Source: JACVRW01 sp963826165 (GTDB lineage: Bacteria > Actinomycetota > Thermoleophilia > Solirubrobacterales > Thermoleophilaceae). Taken from it: 64,000 nucleotides of DNA. Positions 15,699 through 24,713 of this stretch are shown here, one piece after another. Position 1 is the first letter of the stretch. The number at the start of each line of letters is the position of its first letter. Location: positions 107,094 through 171,093 of the forward strand of contig CAWGWC010000018.1 in NCBI GenBank assembly GCA_963826165.1, in the 5' to 3' direction. Made by a program: the position numbers and the translations under genes. The notes beneath the pieces were generated by a model. That model was given only the letters and a program-made list of their open reading frames with translations. It had not been told where the DNA came from and made no database searches.

Positions 15699-16421
15699 CT
15701 AGGGCGCCGGGGTCGTCTCCCCGGGCGTGCCGGTGGAAGGAGCCGGCTGACTGGGCACCGGCTCCGTGGGCGGAGGCTCGCTTGGCTGCGTGGGCTCGGC
15801 CGGGGTCGGCTCCGGTGTGGTCTCGGGCTCGGTCTGATCCGGCGTGGTCTGCGGGCGCTCCTCACCGGAGGGCGTCGTCTGTTCTTGCTGCCGGTCGGCG
15901 TCGTCCTTCTTCTTCGACCCGCCCAGCCCGAACGTCGTTCGCTGCTCTCCGCCGCCAATCGAATCGCCGGCGATGAGCTCTCCGGCCGTGATGGTGACCA
16001 CCGCGATCGCGAAGGCCAGGGCGGCGGTGAGGGCCACGACGCGGACGGCGATGCGCCCTGACCGCTCGGGGGCGCGCGACGACGGCTGACGGTAGATGCG
16101 CACCGGCGGATCGGAGCCGTTGGAGGGCCGCGTGGGGGGCAGCGACCGGCCAGGTGCGTCGGCCGGCACGCGCTCCGCCGGCCGGACGGTCGCGCGGTCG
16201 CTCGTCCAGGCTCGCGCGATCTTCTCGGTGGGGCGGTGGAGCGCCTCGCTCAGCAGCGTCACCAGCACAGGCGTGACCGCCGCGGCAAGCCAGGTGCCGG
16301 CGATCCAGAGCTGCGAGGTGACGGCGGCCGCCGAAGCCGAGGCGGCGCTCGCGATCACGAGCGTCCTGACGTTGAGCCGGCGCTCCTCCTCGCGCTCAAG
16401 TGTGCGCGGGGTCGAAGCCAT
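15699..16421 (-). CDS. Membrane protein with proline/threonine-rich tail
   Basis: The 240-residue protein has two hydrophobic regions (about residues 22-62, and 124-150) separated by a basic, proline-rich loop. After the second comes a lysine/aspartate patch (GGSKKKDDAD) and a C-terminal tail of about 60 residues dominated by Pro, Thr, Glu and Ser (TTPEPTPAEPTQPSEPPPTE and similar). The tail looks like a flexible, possibly extracellular spacer. Function is unknown. Confidence 0.65.
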   Translation of the reverse strand: MASTPRTLEREEERRLNVRTLVIASAASASAAAVTSQLWIAGTWLAAAVTPVLVTLLSEALHRPTEKIARAWTSDRATVRPAERVPADAPGRSLPPTRPSNGSDPPVRIYRQPSSRAPERSGRIAVRVVALTAALAFAIAVVTITAGELIAGDSIGGGEQRTTFGLGGSKKKDDADRQQEQTTPSGEERPQTTPDQTEPETTPEPTPAEPTQPSEPPPTEPVPSQPAPSTGTPGETTPAP

Positions 16422-16455
16422 CCGCTCGCACGATAACGAGCCCTTCGCGCCGGTC

Positions 16456-16872
16456 CTAGTCGACAGCAGCGAGCATGACCAGGACCACGCCCGAGTGCGC
16501 CGTCCAGGCGATGGTCCGCACCCACGAGCCGGCCACTAGCGCCGGCACGCCCTCGGGCGAAAGCCTGCCGTGCTGAGGGATCTGAATCAGCATCGTGGAC
16601 AGCCAGGTCGCGGCGGCCAGGCCGGCGCCGGCGGCGGCGAGGGCGAGGCCCACTCCGGCCGGTCGCTCGAACAGCAGCGCGAACGAGGTCAGCAGCTCGA
16701 TCGCCATCGGCGGCAGCACCACGAACGTGGTCAGGCGCGAGTGCCCGTCGTGGTAGGCGCTGAAACGGTCGTCGCCTACCGCCGCGAACAGCGGGTAGTG
16801 GACCACCTGCACGAACCAGGTCAGCCCGGTCATGAACAACGTGGCGGCGGCGTTGGCCAGGAGCAGGGCCAT
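16456..16872 (-). CDS. Small four-TM membrane protein
   Basis: This 138-residue protein has four hydrophobic segments. Its N-terminal part reads TGLTWFVQVVHYPLFAAVG followed by FSAYHDGHSRLTTFVVLPPM, a pattern seen in small DUF1772-like membrane proteins, where a histidine pair sits at the membrane edge. It is divergent from the amine oxidase gene. Function is unknown. Confidence 0.65.
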   Translation of the reverse strand: MALLLANAAATLFMTGLTWFVQVVHYPLFAAVGDDRFSAYHDGHSRLTTFVVLPPMAIELLTSFALLFERPAGVGLALAAAGAGLAAATWLSTMLIQIPQHGRLSPEGVPALVAGSWVRTIAWTAHSGVVLVMLAAVD

Positions 16873-16904
16873 CGCCGCGAGTATGGCCGTTAGGCTGCGG
16901 GCCG

Positions 16905-18269
16905 ATGGCCGCGCAGCAGACCCACGACGTCGATGTCGTGGTGGTGGGCGCGGGATTCGCGGGCCTTGCCGCGGCCCGGGAGCTCACGGCGCGGGGAGCC
17001 TCGGTGATCGTGCTGGAGGCGCGCGATCGCGTGGGCGGGCGGGTGCTCAACCACTCCATCGGCGGGGGCAAGGTCGTGGAGGTCGGCGCGCAGTGGATCG
17101 GGCCGACCCAGGACCGGCTCGCCGCGCTGGCCGAGGACACCGGCGTCGCCACCTTTCCCACACACGGAGAGGGCTTCAACCTGCTCGAGTACCGCGGCCG
17201 TCTGCGCCGCTACCGAGGCTCGATTCCCCGAATCAACCCGGTGGTTCTGCTGGACGTGGAACGGGCGCAGCGAAAGCTCGACCGGCTCGCGCGCGGCGTG
17301 CCGCTGCAGGCACCGTGGGAGGCCGCTCGCGCGACGCGGCTCGACGGGCAGACGGTGGCCACCTGGATGCGCCACAACCTCGCCACCAAGGCGGGGCGGA
17401 TGCTCCTGGAGCTGGGCATCGAGTCCGTGTGGGCCGCTCAGCCCGAGGACGTCTCGCTGCTGCACGTGCTCTTCTACATCCACTCCGCCGGCGGTCTCAG
17501 CCGGCTGTTCGACACCGAGGGTGGAGCGCAGCAGGACCGCTTCGTGGGCGGCTCGCAGCTCGTGGCCGTGCGGCTGGCTGCCGGTCTGGGCGAGGAGCGG
17601 CTCGTGCTCTCCGCCCCCGCCCGCCGGATCGAGCATGGCGACGACGGGGTTACGGTGCACGCCGACGGCGTGGTGGCCCGCGGCCGACGGGCGATCGTGG
17701 CCATCGCCCCGACGCTGGCGGGCCGCATCGCCTACGGCCCGCCGCTCCCGGGCTACCGCGACCAGCTCACGCAGCGCATGCCGCTGGGGACGGTGGCCAA
17801 GTGCATGGCGCTGTACGAGGAGCCCTTCTGGCGCGACGAGGGGCTGTCGGGCCAGGGATTGAGCGACACCGGGCCGGTCAAGCTGACCTTCGACAACTCA
17901 CCTCCGGACGGCTCGCCCGGCGTGCTGCTCGGCTTCCTCGAGGGACGCCAGGCGCGCGAGCTCGGGCGACTGCCGGCCGACGAACGGCGTGCGGCGGTGG
18001 TGGACTGCTTCGCCCGCCTCTACGGCCCGCGGGCGGCACGGCCGGCGGGCTACGTCGAGCGCCTGTGGGCGGAGGAGGAGTGGTCGAGGGGCTGTTACGG
18101 CTGCCACCTGCCGACCGGCGCATGGACGGCGTACGGGCCCGCGCTGCGCGAACCGGTCGGCCCCCTGCACTGGGCGGGCGCCGAGTACGCCACCGTCTGG
18201 AACGGCTACATGGACGGCGCGATCCGGTCGGGCGAGCACTCCGCCCGCGAGGCGCTCGACCGCCTCTAG
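16905..18269 (+). CDS. Flavin monoamine oxidase family protein
   Basis: The 454-residue flavoprotein begins with the dinucleotide-binding fold VVVVGAGFAGLAAARELTAR and the following EARDRVGGRV, the amine-oxidase signature. EVGAQWIGPTQDRL and the C-terminal PLHWAGAEYATVWNGYMDGA, the FAD-capping segment, are also present. A cysteine in RGCYGCHLPTGAW lies where MAO-type enzymes attach FAD covalently (Gly-Cys-Tyr). It would oxidise a primary or secondary amine to an imine with release of H2O2. The neighbouring amino-acid operon is convergent with it. Substrate is not identifiable. Confidence 0.9.
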   Translation: MAAQQTHDVDVVVVGAGFAGLAAARELTARGASVIVLEARDRVGGRVLNHSIGGGKVVEVGAQWIGPTQDRLAALAEDTGVATFPTHGEGFNLLEYRGRLRRYRGSIPRINPVVLLDVERAQRKLDRLARGVPLQAPWEAARATRLDGQTVATWMRHNLATKAGRMLLELGIESVWAAQPEDVSLLHVLFYIHSAGGLSRLFDTEGGAQQDRFVGGSQLVAVRLAAGLGEERLVLSAPARRIEHGDDGVTVHADGVVARGRRAIVAIAPTLAGRIAYGPPLPGYRDQLTQRMPLGTVAKCMALYEEPFWRDEGLSGQGLSDTGPVKLTFDNSPPDGSPGVLLGFLEGRQARELGRLPADERRAAVVDCFARLYGPRAARPAGYVERLWAEEEWSRGCYGCHLPTGAWTAYGPALREPVGPLHWAGAEYATVWNGYMDGAIRSGEHSAREALDRL

Positions 18270-18297
18270 GCCCACGGCTCGGGATCGAGCGCACCGG

Positions 18298-19233
18298 TCA
18301 ACCTGCACCGGCCCGCCGGGCCAGCTCGCCCGCCACCACCGCGTCCTCCCAGGCCATCCCGGTGCTCTTGAACACGCGCGGCCGGTCGTCATCGAGCGGC
18401 ACGTCGCCGCGGACGAGCTCGTCGATCGTCCTCAGCGCGTCCGCATCGAGGACGCCGGCCGACACCGCCTGCACCACCTCGCCGGCCTCGCGCAGCGCGG
18501 CGGAGCGGGCCTCGACCACCACCAGCGAGCGAGCCATCAGCCGCTCGTCGAGCTCCCGTGCGCCGGGCTCGTGAGAGCCCACGGCGACCACCGTGGCTCC
18601 GGCGCGGACGGCTGAGCCGTCGAACAGAGGCTCACGCGCGGTAGTGCAGCAACACACGAGGTCGGCGCGTTCGACCGCCGCCGCGTCGGCGGCCTCGGCC
18701 GCGAGGTCCTCGGCTCGGCAACGCTCGACGAAGCCGGCGAGCCGGCCTCGATCGCGAGCCACCACGCGCACGCTCTCGACCGGCCGCACGGCGCGCAGCG
18801 CTCGCACGTGGTGCCAGGCCTGCGGGCCGGTGCCGAACACCACCAGCCGCGCCGCATCTTCGCGCGACAGCAGGCTCACCGCGAGGGCCGACACGGCCGC
18901 CGTGCGCAGCGAGGTGAGGGCGATGCCGTCGACGAGGGCGCGCGGCGCGAGCGTGGCGGCGTCGAAGAGTACGTACACGCCCTGGATGCGCGGCAGGCCG
19001 CGCTCGGGGTTGCCGGGAGCGACGGTGGCGAGCTTGACGCCGAACGTCTCGTCCCAGCCCGCCGGCATCATCAGCAGCTCCCCGGCGCCCGCGGGCACGC
19101 CGGTGCGCGGCGCGTCGCTCTCGGGGTCGAGGCCTGCGCGCAATGCTGCGGCGAGAGCAGCCACCGCGTCGGCGGGCGACAGCAGGCGCTCCACCTGCGC
19201 GGCGTCGATGAACGGAGGCGCTTTGGTGGTCAC
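18298..19233 (-). CDS. Ornithine cyclodeaminase/mu-crystallin family protein, possible pyrroline-2-carboxylate reductase
   Basis: The 311-residue protein has the family fold: FGVKLATVAPGNPERGLP, ALVDGIALTSLRTAAVSALA and the NAD(P) motif VFGTGPQAWHHVRAL. It begins at a GTG that overlaps the racemase stop (GTGA). The pairing with a proline racemase family enzyme and an amino-acid permease suggests delta1-pyrroline-2-carboxylate reduction in (hydroxy)proline breakdown. That is inference from context; ornithine cyclodeaminase or alanine dehydrogenase activity cannot be excluded. Confidence 0.85.
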   Translation of the reverse strand: MTTKAPPFIDAAQVERLLSPADAVAALAAALRAGLDPESDAPRTGVPAGAGELLMMPAGWDETFGVKLATVAPGNPERGLPRIQGVYVLFDAATLAPRALVDGIALTSLRTAAVSALAVSLLSREDAARLVVFGTGPQAWHHVRALRAVRPVESVRVVARDRGRLAGFVERCRAEDLAAEAADAAAVERADLVCCCTTAREPLFDGSAVRAGATVVAVGSHEPGARELDERLMARSLVVVEARSAALREAGEVVQAVSAGVLDADALRTIDELVRGDVPLDDDRPRVFKSTGMAWEDAVVAGELARRAGAG

Positions 19234-20246
19234 CTCAGCACGAACCCTGTGCCGAGCGGATCGTCCGGGTCGAGCACGAAGCGGTGCTCGCCGGTGCGGA
19301 AGGCCATGCCGTCGACCTCGGTGACCACCGCGTCGCGGCCCTCGGACCGGAGCTCCTCCACCACGCGCGCCCGGAACTCCGTGCCGACGATCGACTCGTG
19401 CCGCAGCGAGCGCCCGGCCAGAAGACCGTCGGCGTGCAGCAGGGCGAGGCGGGCGGAGGTGCCGGAGCCGCAGGGGGAGCGGTCGACCTCGCCGTCGGCG
19501 AATACGGTGACATTGCGCTGGCGGAGCTCCTCCGGGCCGTCGGCCATCGCCTCGAAGAGGATCGTCCCGTAGACCCCGGAGAGCTGCTGGTCGCTCGGGT
19601 GCCGGGAGTGCTCGCCGCGGTCGAGCGCTCGCTTGACCTCGCGGCCGAGGGCGACGAGCTCGGCGTGATGGCCGGGGAAGACCTGCAGGCCCACCGCGGT
19701 GGCGTCGAGCGAGGCGTAGATCGCCCCGCCCCAGGAAAGATCCACCTCCACGCGCCCGCGCGAGGTCTCGACGACCACGGAGCGCGCCAGCACGTAGGCG
19801 GGGACATTGCGAAAGGCGACGGACCGCACCCGGCCCTCGCGGCAGCGGACCCGCGCGGTCACCCGCCCGGACGGCACGTCGATCGCCAGCTCGGTGTCAC
19901 CGTCGCGCTCGGAGGCGACCATGCCGCTTTCGACCGCCCAGGCTCCGAGCGCGATCGTGCCGTGACCGCACGCCGTGGAGTAGCCGTCCTTGTGCCAGAA
20001 CAGCGCGCCCAGCTGGGCGCCGTCGTCGTCCGGCTCCACCAGGAAGCAGCCGTACATGTCCGCGTGCCCGCGCGGCTCGTGACAGAGCAGCTTGCGGGCC
20101 GTCTCGACCTCGACGCTCTCCCGAGCTGCCTCTCTGCGCTCGCGCACCGTCCGTCCCGGGATCGCGGGCGCGCCACCCGTGACGATCCGGAACGGCTCGC
20201 CGGCGGTGTGGTAGTCGATCGTCTCCAGCGCGAGCGGCTGCGTCAC
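19230..20246 (-). CDS. Proline racemase/4-hydroxyproline epimerase family protein
   Basis: The 338-residue protein starts at GTG 20246 with LALETIDYHTAGEPFRIV, the family N-terminus. Both catalytic cysteines are present: STACGHGTIALG (near residue 88) and DRSPCGSGTSARLA (near residue 255). Two cysteines indicate a racemase or epimerase rather than the trans-3-hydroxyproline dehydratase, which replaces one by Thr. It sits between an amino-acid permease (11 bp upstream) and a pyrroline-carboxylate-reductase candidate, so a proline or hydroxyproline catabolic operon is likely. Confidence 0.88.
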   Translation of the reverse strand: MTQPLALETIDYHTAGEPFRIVTGGAPAIPGRTVRERREAARESVEVETARKLLCHEPRGHADMYGCFLVEPDDDGAQLGALFWHKDGYSTACGHGTIALGAWAVESGMVASERDGDTELAIDVPSGRVTARVRCREGRVRSVAFRNVPAYVLARSVVVETSRGRVEVDLSWGGAIYASLDATAVGLQVFPGHHAELVALGREVKRALDRGEHSRHPSDQQLSGVYGTILFEAMADGPEELRQRNVTVFADGEVDRSPCGSGTSARLALLHADGLLAGRSLRHESIVGTEFRARVVEELRSEGRDAVVTEVDGMAFRTGEHRFVLDPDDPLGTGFVLR

Positions 20247-20257
20247 GCCGCGCAAAC

Positions 20258-21682
20258 CTACTGCTCCGGGGCGGGCTCCTTGCCCTGGCGCAGGCGTGAG
20301 TTGCGGTAGCCGAACAGGGCGTAGATCACCATGCCGAGCAGCAGCCAGGCGCCGAAGCGCGCCCAGGTGGCGGCCGGGAGCTTGCTCATCAGGTACACGC
20401 ACAGCGCCGCGCCGATCAGCGGCACCACCGGAACGAGCGGCACGCGGAAGCCGCGGTCCATCTCCGGCTTGCTGCGCCGCAGCCAGATCACCGCGATGTT
20501 GACGATGAAGAACGCGAACAGCGTGCCGATGTTGACCAGCTCGGCAATCTCCTTGAGCGGCACGAAGGCGGCGAGGGCGGCGATGGGGATCGCGAAGACC
20601 AGGGTGAGGATCACCGGTGTGCGCGTGCGCTCCCACACGTTGGCCAGACGCTCCGGCAGGAGGCCGTCCCGGCACATCGAGAAGGCCACCCGGGTCTGCC
20701 CGTAGAGGATGGTGAGCACCACGCTGGTGATGGCCACGAGCGCGCCGAAGGAGACGATGTCCGCGCCCCACGCGATGCCGGCGCCCTCAGAAAGAGCGAT
20801 TGCGAGCGGGGCGTCCTGGCCGGCGAGCTGGTCGGCCGGCAGCGCGCCCACGGCGGCGAGCGCCACCAGGATGTAGATGATCGTCGCGATCACCAGCGAG
20901 CCGATGATGGCGATGGGGAGGTCGCGGCTCGGCTCCTTGCATTCCTCGCTGCCGGTGGAGACGGCGTCGAAGCCGATGTAGGCGAAGAAGATCAGGGCCG
21001 CGGCCGACTCGATTCCGCTGAAGCCGTTGGGAGCGAACGGCGAGAAGTTGTCCCCGTCGAAGGCGCTGAACGCGACGACGATGAAGAAGGCGAGCACCAG
21101 CAGCTTGACGATCACCATGACGGTGTTGGAGCGCGCGGACTGGCGGATACCGGAGATGAGCAGGGCCGCCACGGCGAGCACCAGGAACAGGGCGGGGACG
21201 TTGACCTCGCCGCCTTCGCCCGGCGGCAGGCTGATCGAATCGGGCAGGGTGATCCCGAACAGCGAGTCGAGCAGCTCCGTGAGGTAGGAGCCCCAGCCGA
21301 CGGCCACGGCGGCCACGGACACGCCGTACTCGAGGATCAGGTCCCAGCCGATGATCCAGGCCAGCATCTCGCCCATGGTCGCGTAGGCGTAGGTGTAGGC
21401 CGAGCCCGACACCGGGATGGTCGACGCCAGCTCGGCGTAGGCGAGGGCGGAGAAGATGCACGTGATCCCGGCCAGCACGAACGAGATCACCAGGGCCGGA
21501 CCCGACTGGGTGATCGCCTCGCCGACGATCACGAAAATGCCGGTCCCGATGATCGCGCCGATGCCCAGCGCCGTCAGGTCGAGAGCACCCACTGCCCGGT
21601 TGAGACGCGTTCCCTCGGCGGTCTCCAAGAGCTGATCGACGGACTTGGTGGCGAAGGGCCCAGGGCGCGTGGCAGTTGACAC
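20258..21682 (-). CDS. APC superfamily amino acid permease
   Basis: The 474-residue protein has 12 hydrophobic segments and the APC signature GIGAIIGTGIFVIVGEA in TM1, with FAYIGFDAVSTGSEECKEPS in TM6 and its following loop, characteristic of the cationic amino-acid transporter-like subfamily. It is the first gene of a minus-strand series with the racemase and the cyclodeaminase-like gene, and probably imports their substrate. It is divergent from the DJ-1/PfpI gene. Confidence 0.9.
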   Translation of the reverse strand: MSTATRPGPFATKSVDQLLETAEGTRLNRAVGALDLTALGIGAIIGTGIFVIVGEAITQSGPALVISFVLAGITCIFSALAYAELASTIPVSGSAYTYAYATMGEMLAWIIGWDLILEYGVSVAAVAVGWGSYLTELLDSLFGITLPDSISLPPGEGGEVNVPALFLVLAVAALLISGIRQSARSNTVMVIVKLLVLAFFIVVAFSAFDGDNFSPFAPNGFSGIESAAALIFFAYIGFDAVSTGSEECKEPSRDLPIAIIGSLVIATIIYILVALAAVGALPADQLAGQDAPLAIALSEGAGIAWGADIVSFGALVAITSVVLTILYGQTRVAFSMCRDGLLPERLANVWERTRTPVILTLVFAIPIAALAAFVPLKEIAELVNIGTLFAFFIVNIAVIWLRRSKPEMDRGFRVPLVPVVPLIGAALCVYLMSKLPAATWARFGAWLLLGMVIYALFGYRNSRLRQGKEPAPEQ

Positions 21683-21775
21683 TTCCGCCTCGTTACCCCG
21701 GAACAGGATCGTTTATCCCCGCCTCTTTCCGGTACTCGTTCAACAGAGGATTCGAGAGAGCGAGAAGGAGACGAA

Positions 21776-22348
21776 ATGGCTGAACGACTCGAAGGAAAGA
21801 AGGTTGCTTTCCTGCTCACAGACGGCGTGGAGCAGGTGGAGCTCACCGAGCCGTGGAAGACGGTCGAGAACGAGGGCGGCACGCCCGAGCTGATCTCACT
21901 GGAGAGCGGCGACGTGCAGGGCTTCAACCACGACGAGAAGGCCGACACCTTCTCCGTCGACCGCGTGGTGGCGGACGCCGACCAGAGCGACTACGACGGG
22001 CTGGTGCTGCCCGGGGGCGTGCACAACCCGGACACGCTGCGCACCGACGACGAGGCGGTGAGTTTCGTGCGCTCGTTCTTCGATGCGGGCAAGCCGGTGG
22101 CGGCGATCTGCCACGGGCCGTGGGTGCTCGTGGAGGCCGACGTGGTGCGGGGCCGCACGCTCACCTCGTGGCCCAGCCTCGAGACTGACATCCGCAACGC
22201 CGGCGGTACCTGGGTAGACGAGGAGGTCCACGTGGACAGCGGGCTGGTCACGAGCCGCAACCCGGACGATCTCCCCGCGTTCTGCGACAAGCTCGCCGAG
22301 GAGATCTGCGAGGGCCGCCACGAGGAGCAGGCCCTGAAGACCTCATAG
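21776..22348 (+). CDS. DJ-1/PfpI family protein (glyoxalase/deglycase/chaperone type)
   Basis: The 190-residue protein shows the PfpI layout: VAFLLTDGVEQVELTEPW at the N-terminus, DGLVLPGG at residue 75 and the nucleophile elbow AAICHGPWVLVEA with Cys112-His113. A glutamate near residue 19 completes the usual catalytic set. The family includes intracellular peptidases, methylglyoxal-detoxifying enzymes and stress chaperones; which applies here cannot be told. A strong hairpin follows the gene. Confidence 0.9.
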   Translation: MAERLEGKKVAFLLTDGVEQVELTEPWKTVENEGGTPELISLESGDVQGFNHDEKADTFSVDRVVADADQSDYDGLVLPGGVHNPDTLRTDDEAVSFVRSFFDAGKPVAAICHGPWVLVEADVVRGRTLTSWPSLETDIRNAGGTWVDEEVHVDSGLVTSRNPDDLPAFCDKLAEEICEGRHEEQALKTS

Positions 22349-22368
22349 CTGGCCTGGTTCCCCGACCA

Positions 22369-22398
22369 GCGCCGGGGCGCCGCGGGGCGCCCCGGCGC
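22369..22398 (+). terminator. Perfect 13-bp GC-rich hairpin after the DJ-1 gene
   Basis: Arms 22369-22381 and 22386-22398 are exactly complementary with a 4-nt loop (GCGG). Only a short CTTT follows, so it is a weak-tailed intrinsic terminator candidate. It is 20 bp past the stop at 22348. Confidence 0.65.
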
Positions 22399-22484
22399 CT
22401 TTGGGGCTCTTGGCCCGGGGGGTTCCTGACGATGCGTGCCGTATTTCGTCGTTTCTTCCGGAACCCCCCGCCGAGGAGGCGTAC

Positions 22485-23240
22485 TCAGCCGACGTCGAGC
22501 TTGCGCTTGGCGCTCAGCGCCGAGCCGAAGCGTGCCCGGTAGACACCGTCGGCCTTGATCCTGAGGCGCTTGCTGTAGGTCGACCGGGCGCCGGCGTCCT
22601 CGAGTGTGGCCGAGGCGACGGTCTTGTACTTCCCGCTCCGACCGCGCTTCTGGATCTTCACCTTGCCGTCGTCGGCGGGCTTCACGCTGCCGTAGAAGCG
22701 AACGCGGCTGCCCTCGCGGGGGGTCTTGTCGCTGACCTTGAGGGTGACCTTCAGCTTCGGTTCGCCAGGACCGGGCTGCCCGCCAGGGGTTCCCGGATTG
22801 CCACCGGGCGTGCCGGGGTTGCCGCCGGGCGGTGGAGGGGTTCCGGGGGGAGGGGGAGTGCCGGGGGGCGGGGGGGCTGCCGAGACGTTCACGAAGCCGA
22901 CCATCGATGGTGCGCAGGGTTGTCGCAGATGTAGCGAAACGTTCCTGGATCGTTGAATGTCCGCCTCACCAGCGACGGCCACATGCGGGGGGCTGGGCCG
23001 TCACAGGGACCCTGAAGAGCCCGTCGTCGAAAGCAACGTTGTGCGTTCCAGCGGCATTGGTCCAGACGACTGAGTCGCCTTCCTGGATGTCGCGGACCGC
23101 GGGTGAGAACGTGTTGAGCCTCGTAGCTGAGACGGGGTAAGTCGGCCGCTGCTGCACCCGTCGGCACCAAAACGCCCGCAAACCACAGCCACCGCCAATC
23201 CGCCGGCCACTTTCCTCAAGCGGAACCTGCGCTCGTCCAT
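22485..23240 (-). pseudogene. Secreted cupredoxin (plastocyanin-like) with repeat linker, broken by four frameshifts
   Basis: Reading across frames from ATG 23240 (preceded by GGAGG) gives a signal peptide (residues RKVAGGLAVAVVCG then VPTGAAAADLP), and VSATRLNTFSPAVRDIQEGD leading to WTNAAGTHNVAFDDGLF. The next parts are RRTFNDPGTFRYICDN, MVGFVNVSA, a Pro-Gly repeat linker (PPPPGTPPPPG) and a beta domain ending KRKLDVG. The copper-ligand pattern His...Cys...His...Met is recognisable. The frame must change near 23175 and 23135 (one extra base each), 22990 (one base short in a six-C run) and 22908 (one base short). It could not make a functional protein unless these are sequencing errors. Confidence 0.7.
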
Positions 23241-23297
23241 ACCGGCCTCCTTGATTCCTAGGGACACCCGTTCTCGTCCTCTAGCCTGGCTCTCCCG

Positions 23298-24713
23298 ATG
23301 CGACCGGACGCCGTCATCTACCAGATCTATCCGCGCTCCTTTCAAGACAACAACGGGGACGGCATCGGGGACCTTCCGGGCATCGAGTCGCGCCTCGATC
23401 ACCTGGCCTGGCTGGGCGTGGACGTCCTCTGGCTCTCGCCCATCTACCCGTCGCCGATGGCCGACTTCGGATACGACGTGTCCGACTACACCGGGGTCGA
23501 TCCCGTGTTCGGGACGCTGGATGACTTTGACTCGCTCGTCCGCGCCGCTCATGCGCGCGACCTCGAGGTGCTCATGGACATCGTGCCGTGCCATACGTCC
23601 ATCGAGCACCCATGGTTCAGCGAACATCCGGATTGGTACATCTGGGCCGACCGGCCCAACAACTGGTCCTCGACCTTCGGCGGCTCGGCCTGGCAGCCGC
23701 TGAACGGGCGCTACTACCTCCACTCCTTCTATCCCGAGCAGCCCGATCTCGACTGGCGCAACCCGGAGGTCGTGGCGGCCATGCAGGACGCGCTGCGCTT
23801 CTGGCTCGACCGCGGTGTCGCCGGCTATCGGGTGGACGCGATCGACCGGCTGCTCAAGGACCCTCAGCTGCGCGACGATCCGCCGGCCACGGAGGCGTAC
23901 GGCCTGCCGCTCAGCGAGCACGAGGCCAAGCTCGCGCTGACCAACTCGCGCAACGCGCCCGACACCGGTGCAGCGCTGGCCAAGATGCGCGAGGCGGTGG
24001 GTGACGCCTACCTGGTGGGCGAGGTCTACCTGCCGAGCGCGAAGTGGCAGCCCTACCTCGAACACTTCGACGCGGCGTTCGCCTTCGAGCTGCTGCTCGC
24101 GCCCTGGCAGGCCGACAGGTTGCGGGAGGCCATCGACGCCTCGACCAACCGTCCCGGCGCCGCCTGGGTGATGTCGAACCACGACTTCGGCCGGCTGGCC
24201 ACCCGCTTCGGGCCGGAGAACGCCCGGGCCGCGGCACTGCTCCTGATGACGCTTCCCGGCCCCGCCTTCCTCTACTACGGCGACGAGATCGGCCAGGGCG
24301 AGGGGCCGCGGGGCGAGCGCCGCTTCGATCGCGCCGGACGCGATCAGTTCCGCCATCCCATGCAGTGGGACGCCACCCCCGGCGGCGGCTTCACCACGGG
24401 CGACCCCTGGCTCCCCGTGGTCGATCCGCGCACGACCAACGTGGACGCCCAGCGCGAGGTCCCCGGTTCGACGCTGAGCCTCGTGCGCGAGCTGATCGGG
24501 ATTCGCCGCAGCCTCGCCGGCGACCTCGAGCTGCTGGACGCCGCGCCCGGCGTGCTGGCCTTTCGCCGTGGCGACCACACCGTGGCCATCAACACCACGG
24601 CCGAGCCCGCGCCTGCTCCCCCGCTCGGTGAGCCGGTGGTCGAGAGCACGGACGGCGCCCTGAGCGCGGGCACCCTCGCCCCGCACGCCGGCGTGCTCGC
24701 CGACTCCGCCTAG
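23298..24713 (+). CDS. GH13 alpha-glucosidase (oligo-1,6-glucosidase/trehalose-glucosidase type)
   Basis: The 471-residue glycoside hydrolase begins AVIYQIYPRSFQDNNGDGIG, as in the alpha-glucosidase branch of family GH13. The catalytic residues are visible: nucleophile Asp180 in GYRVDAID, acid/base Glu242 in GEVY and stabiliser Asp296 in SNHDF. It is somewhat shorter than most relatives (about 530-560 residues), mainly in the C-terminal beta domain. It lacks a signal peptide, so it acts on sugars already inside the cell. The linked importer of the MalEFGK type would deliver them. It overlaps the broken lacI gene by 4 bp at its end. Confidence 0.92.
   Translation: MRPDAVIYQIYPRSFQDNNGDGIGDLPGIESRLDHLAWLGVDVLWLSPIYPSPMADFGYDVSDYTGVDPVFGTLDDFDSLVRAAHARDLEVLMDIVPCHTSIEHPWFSEHPDWYIWADRPNNWSSTFGGSAWQPLNGRYYLHSFYPEQPDLDWRNPEVVAAMQDALRFWLDRGVAGYRVDAIDRLLKDPQLRDDPPATEAYGLPLSEHEAKLALTNSRNAPDTGAALAKMREAVGDAYLVGEVYLPSAKWQPYLEHFDAAFAFELLLAPWQADRLREAIDASTNRPGAAWVMSNHDFGRLATRFGPENARAAALLLMTLPGPAFLYYGDEIGQGEGPRGERRFDRAGRDQFRHPMQWDATPGGGFTTGDPWLPVVDPRTTNVDAQREVPGSTLSLVRELIGIRRSLAGDLELLDAAPGVLAFRRGDHTVAINTTAEPAPAPPLGEPVVESTDGALSAGTLAPHAGVLADSA

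Noticed and set aside
22780..22880. GC-rich repeats that could be taken for a CRISPR or minisatellite
   Set aside because: The repeats encode a Pro/Gly linker (PGTPPPPG-like) of the broken cupredoxin gene, and no spacer-repeat pattern exists.
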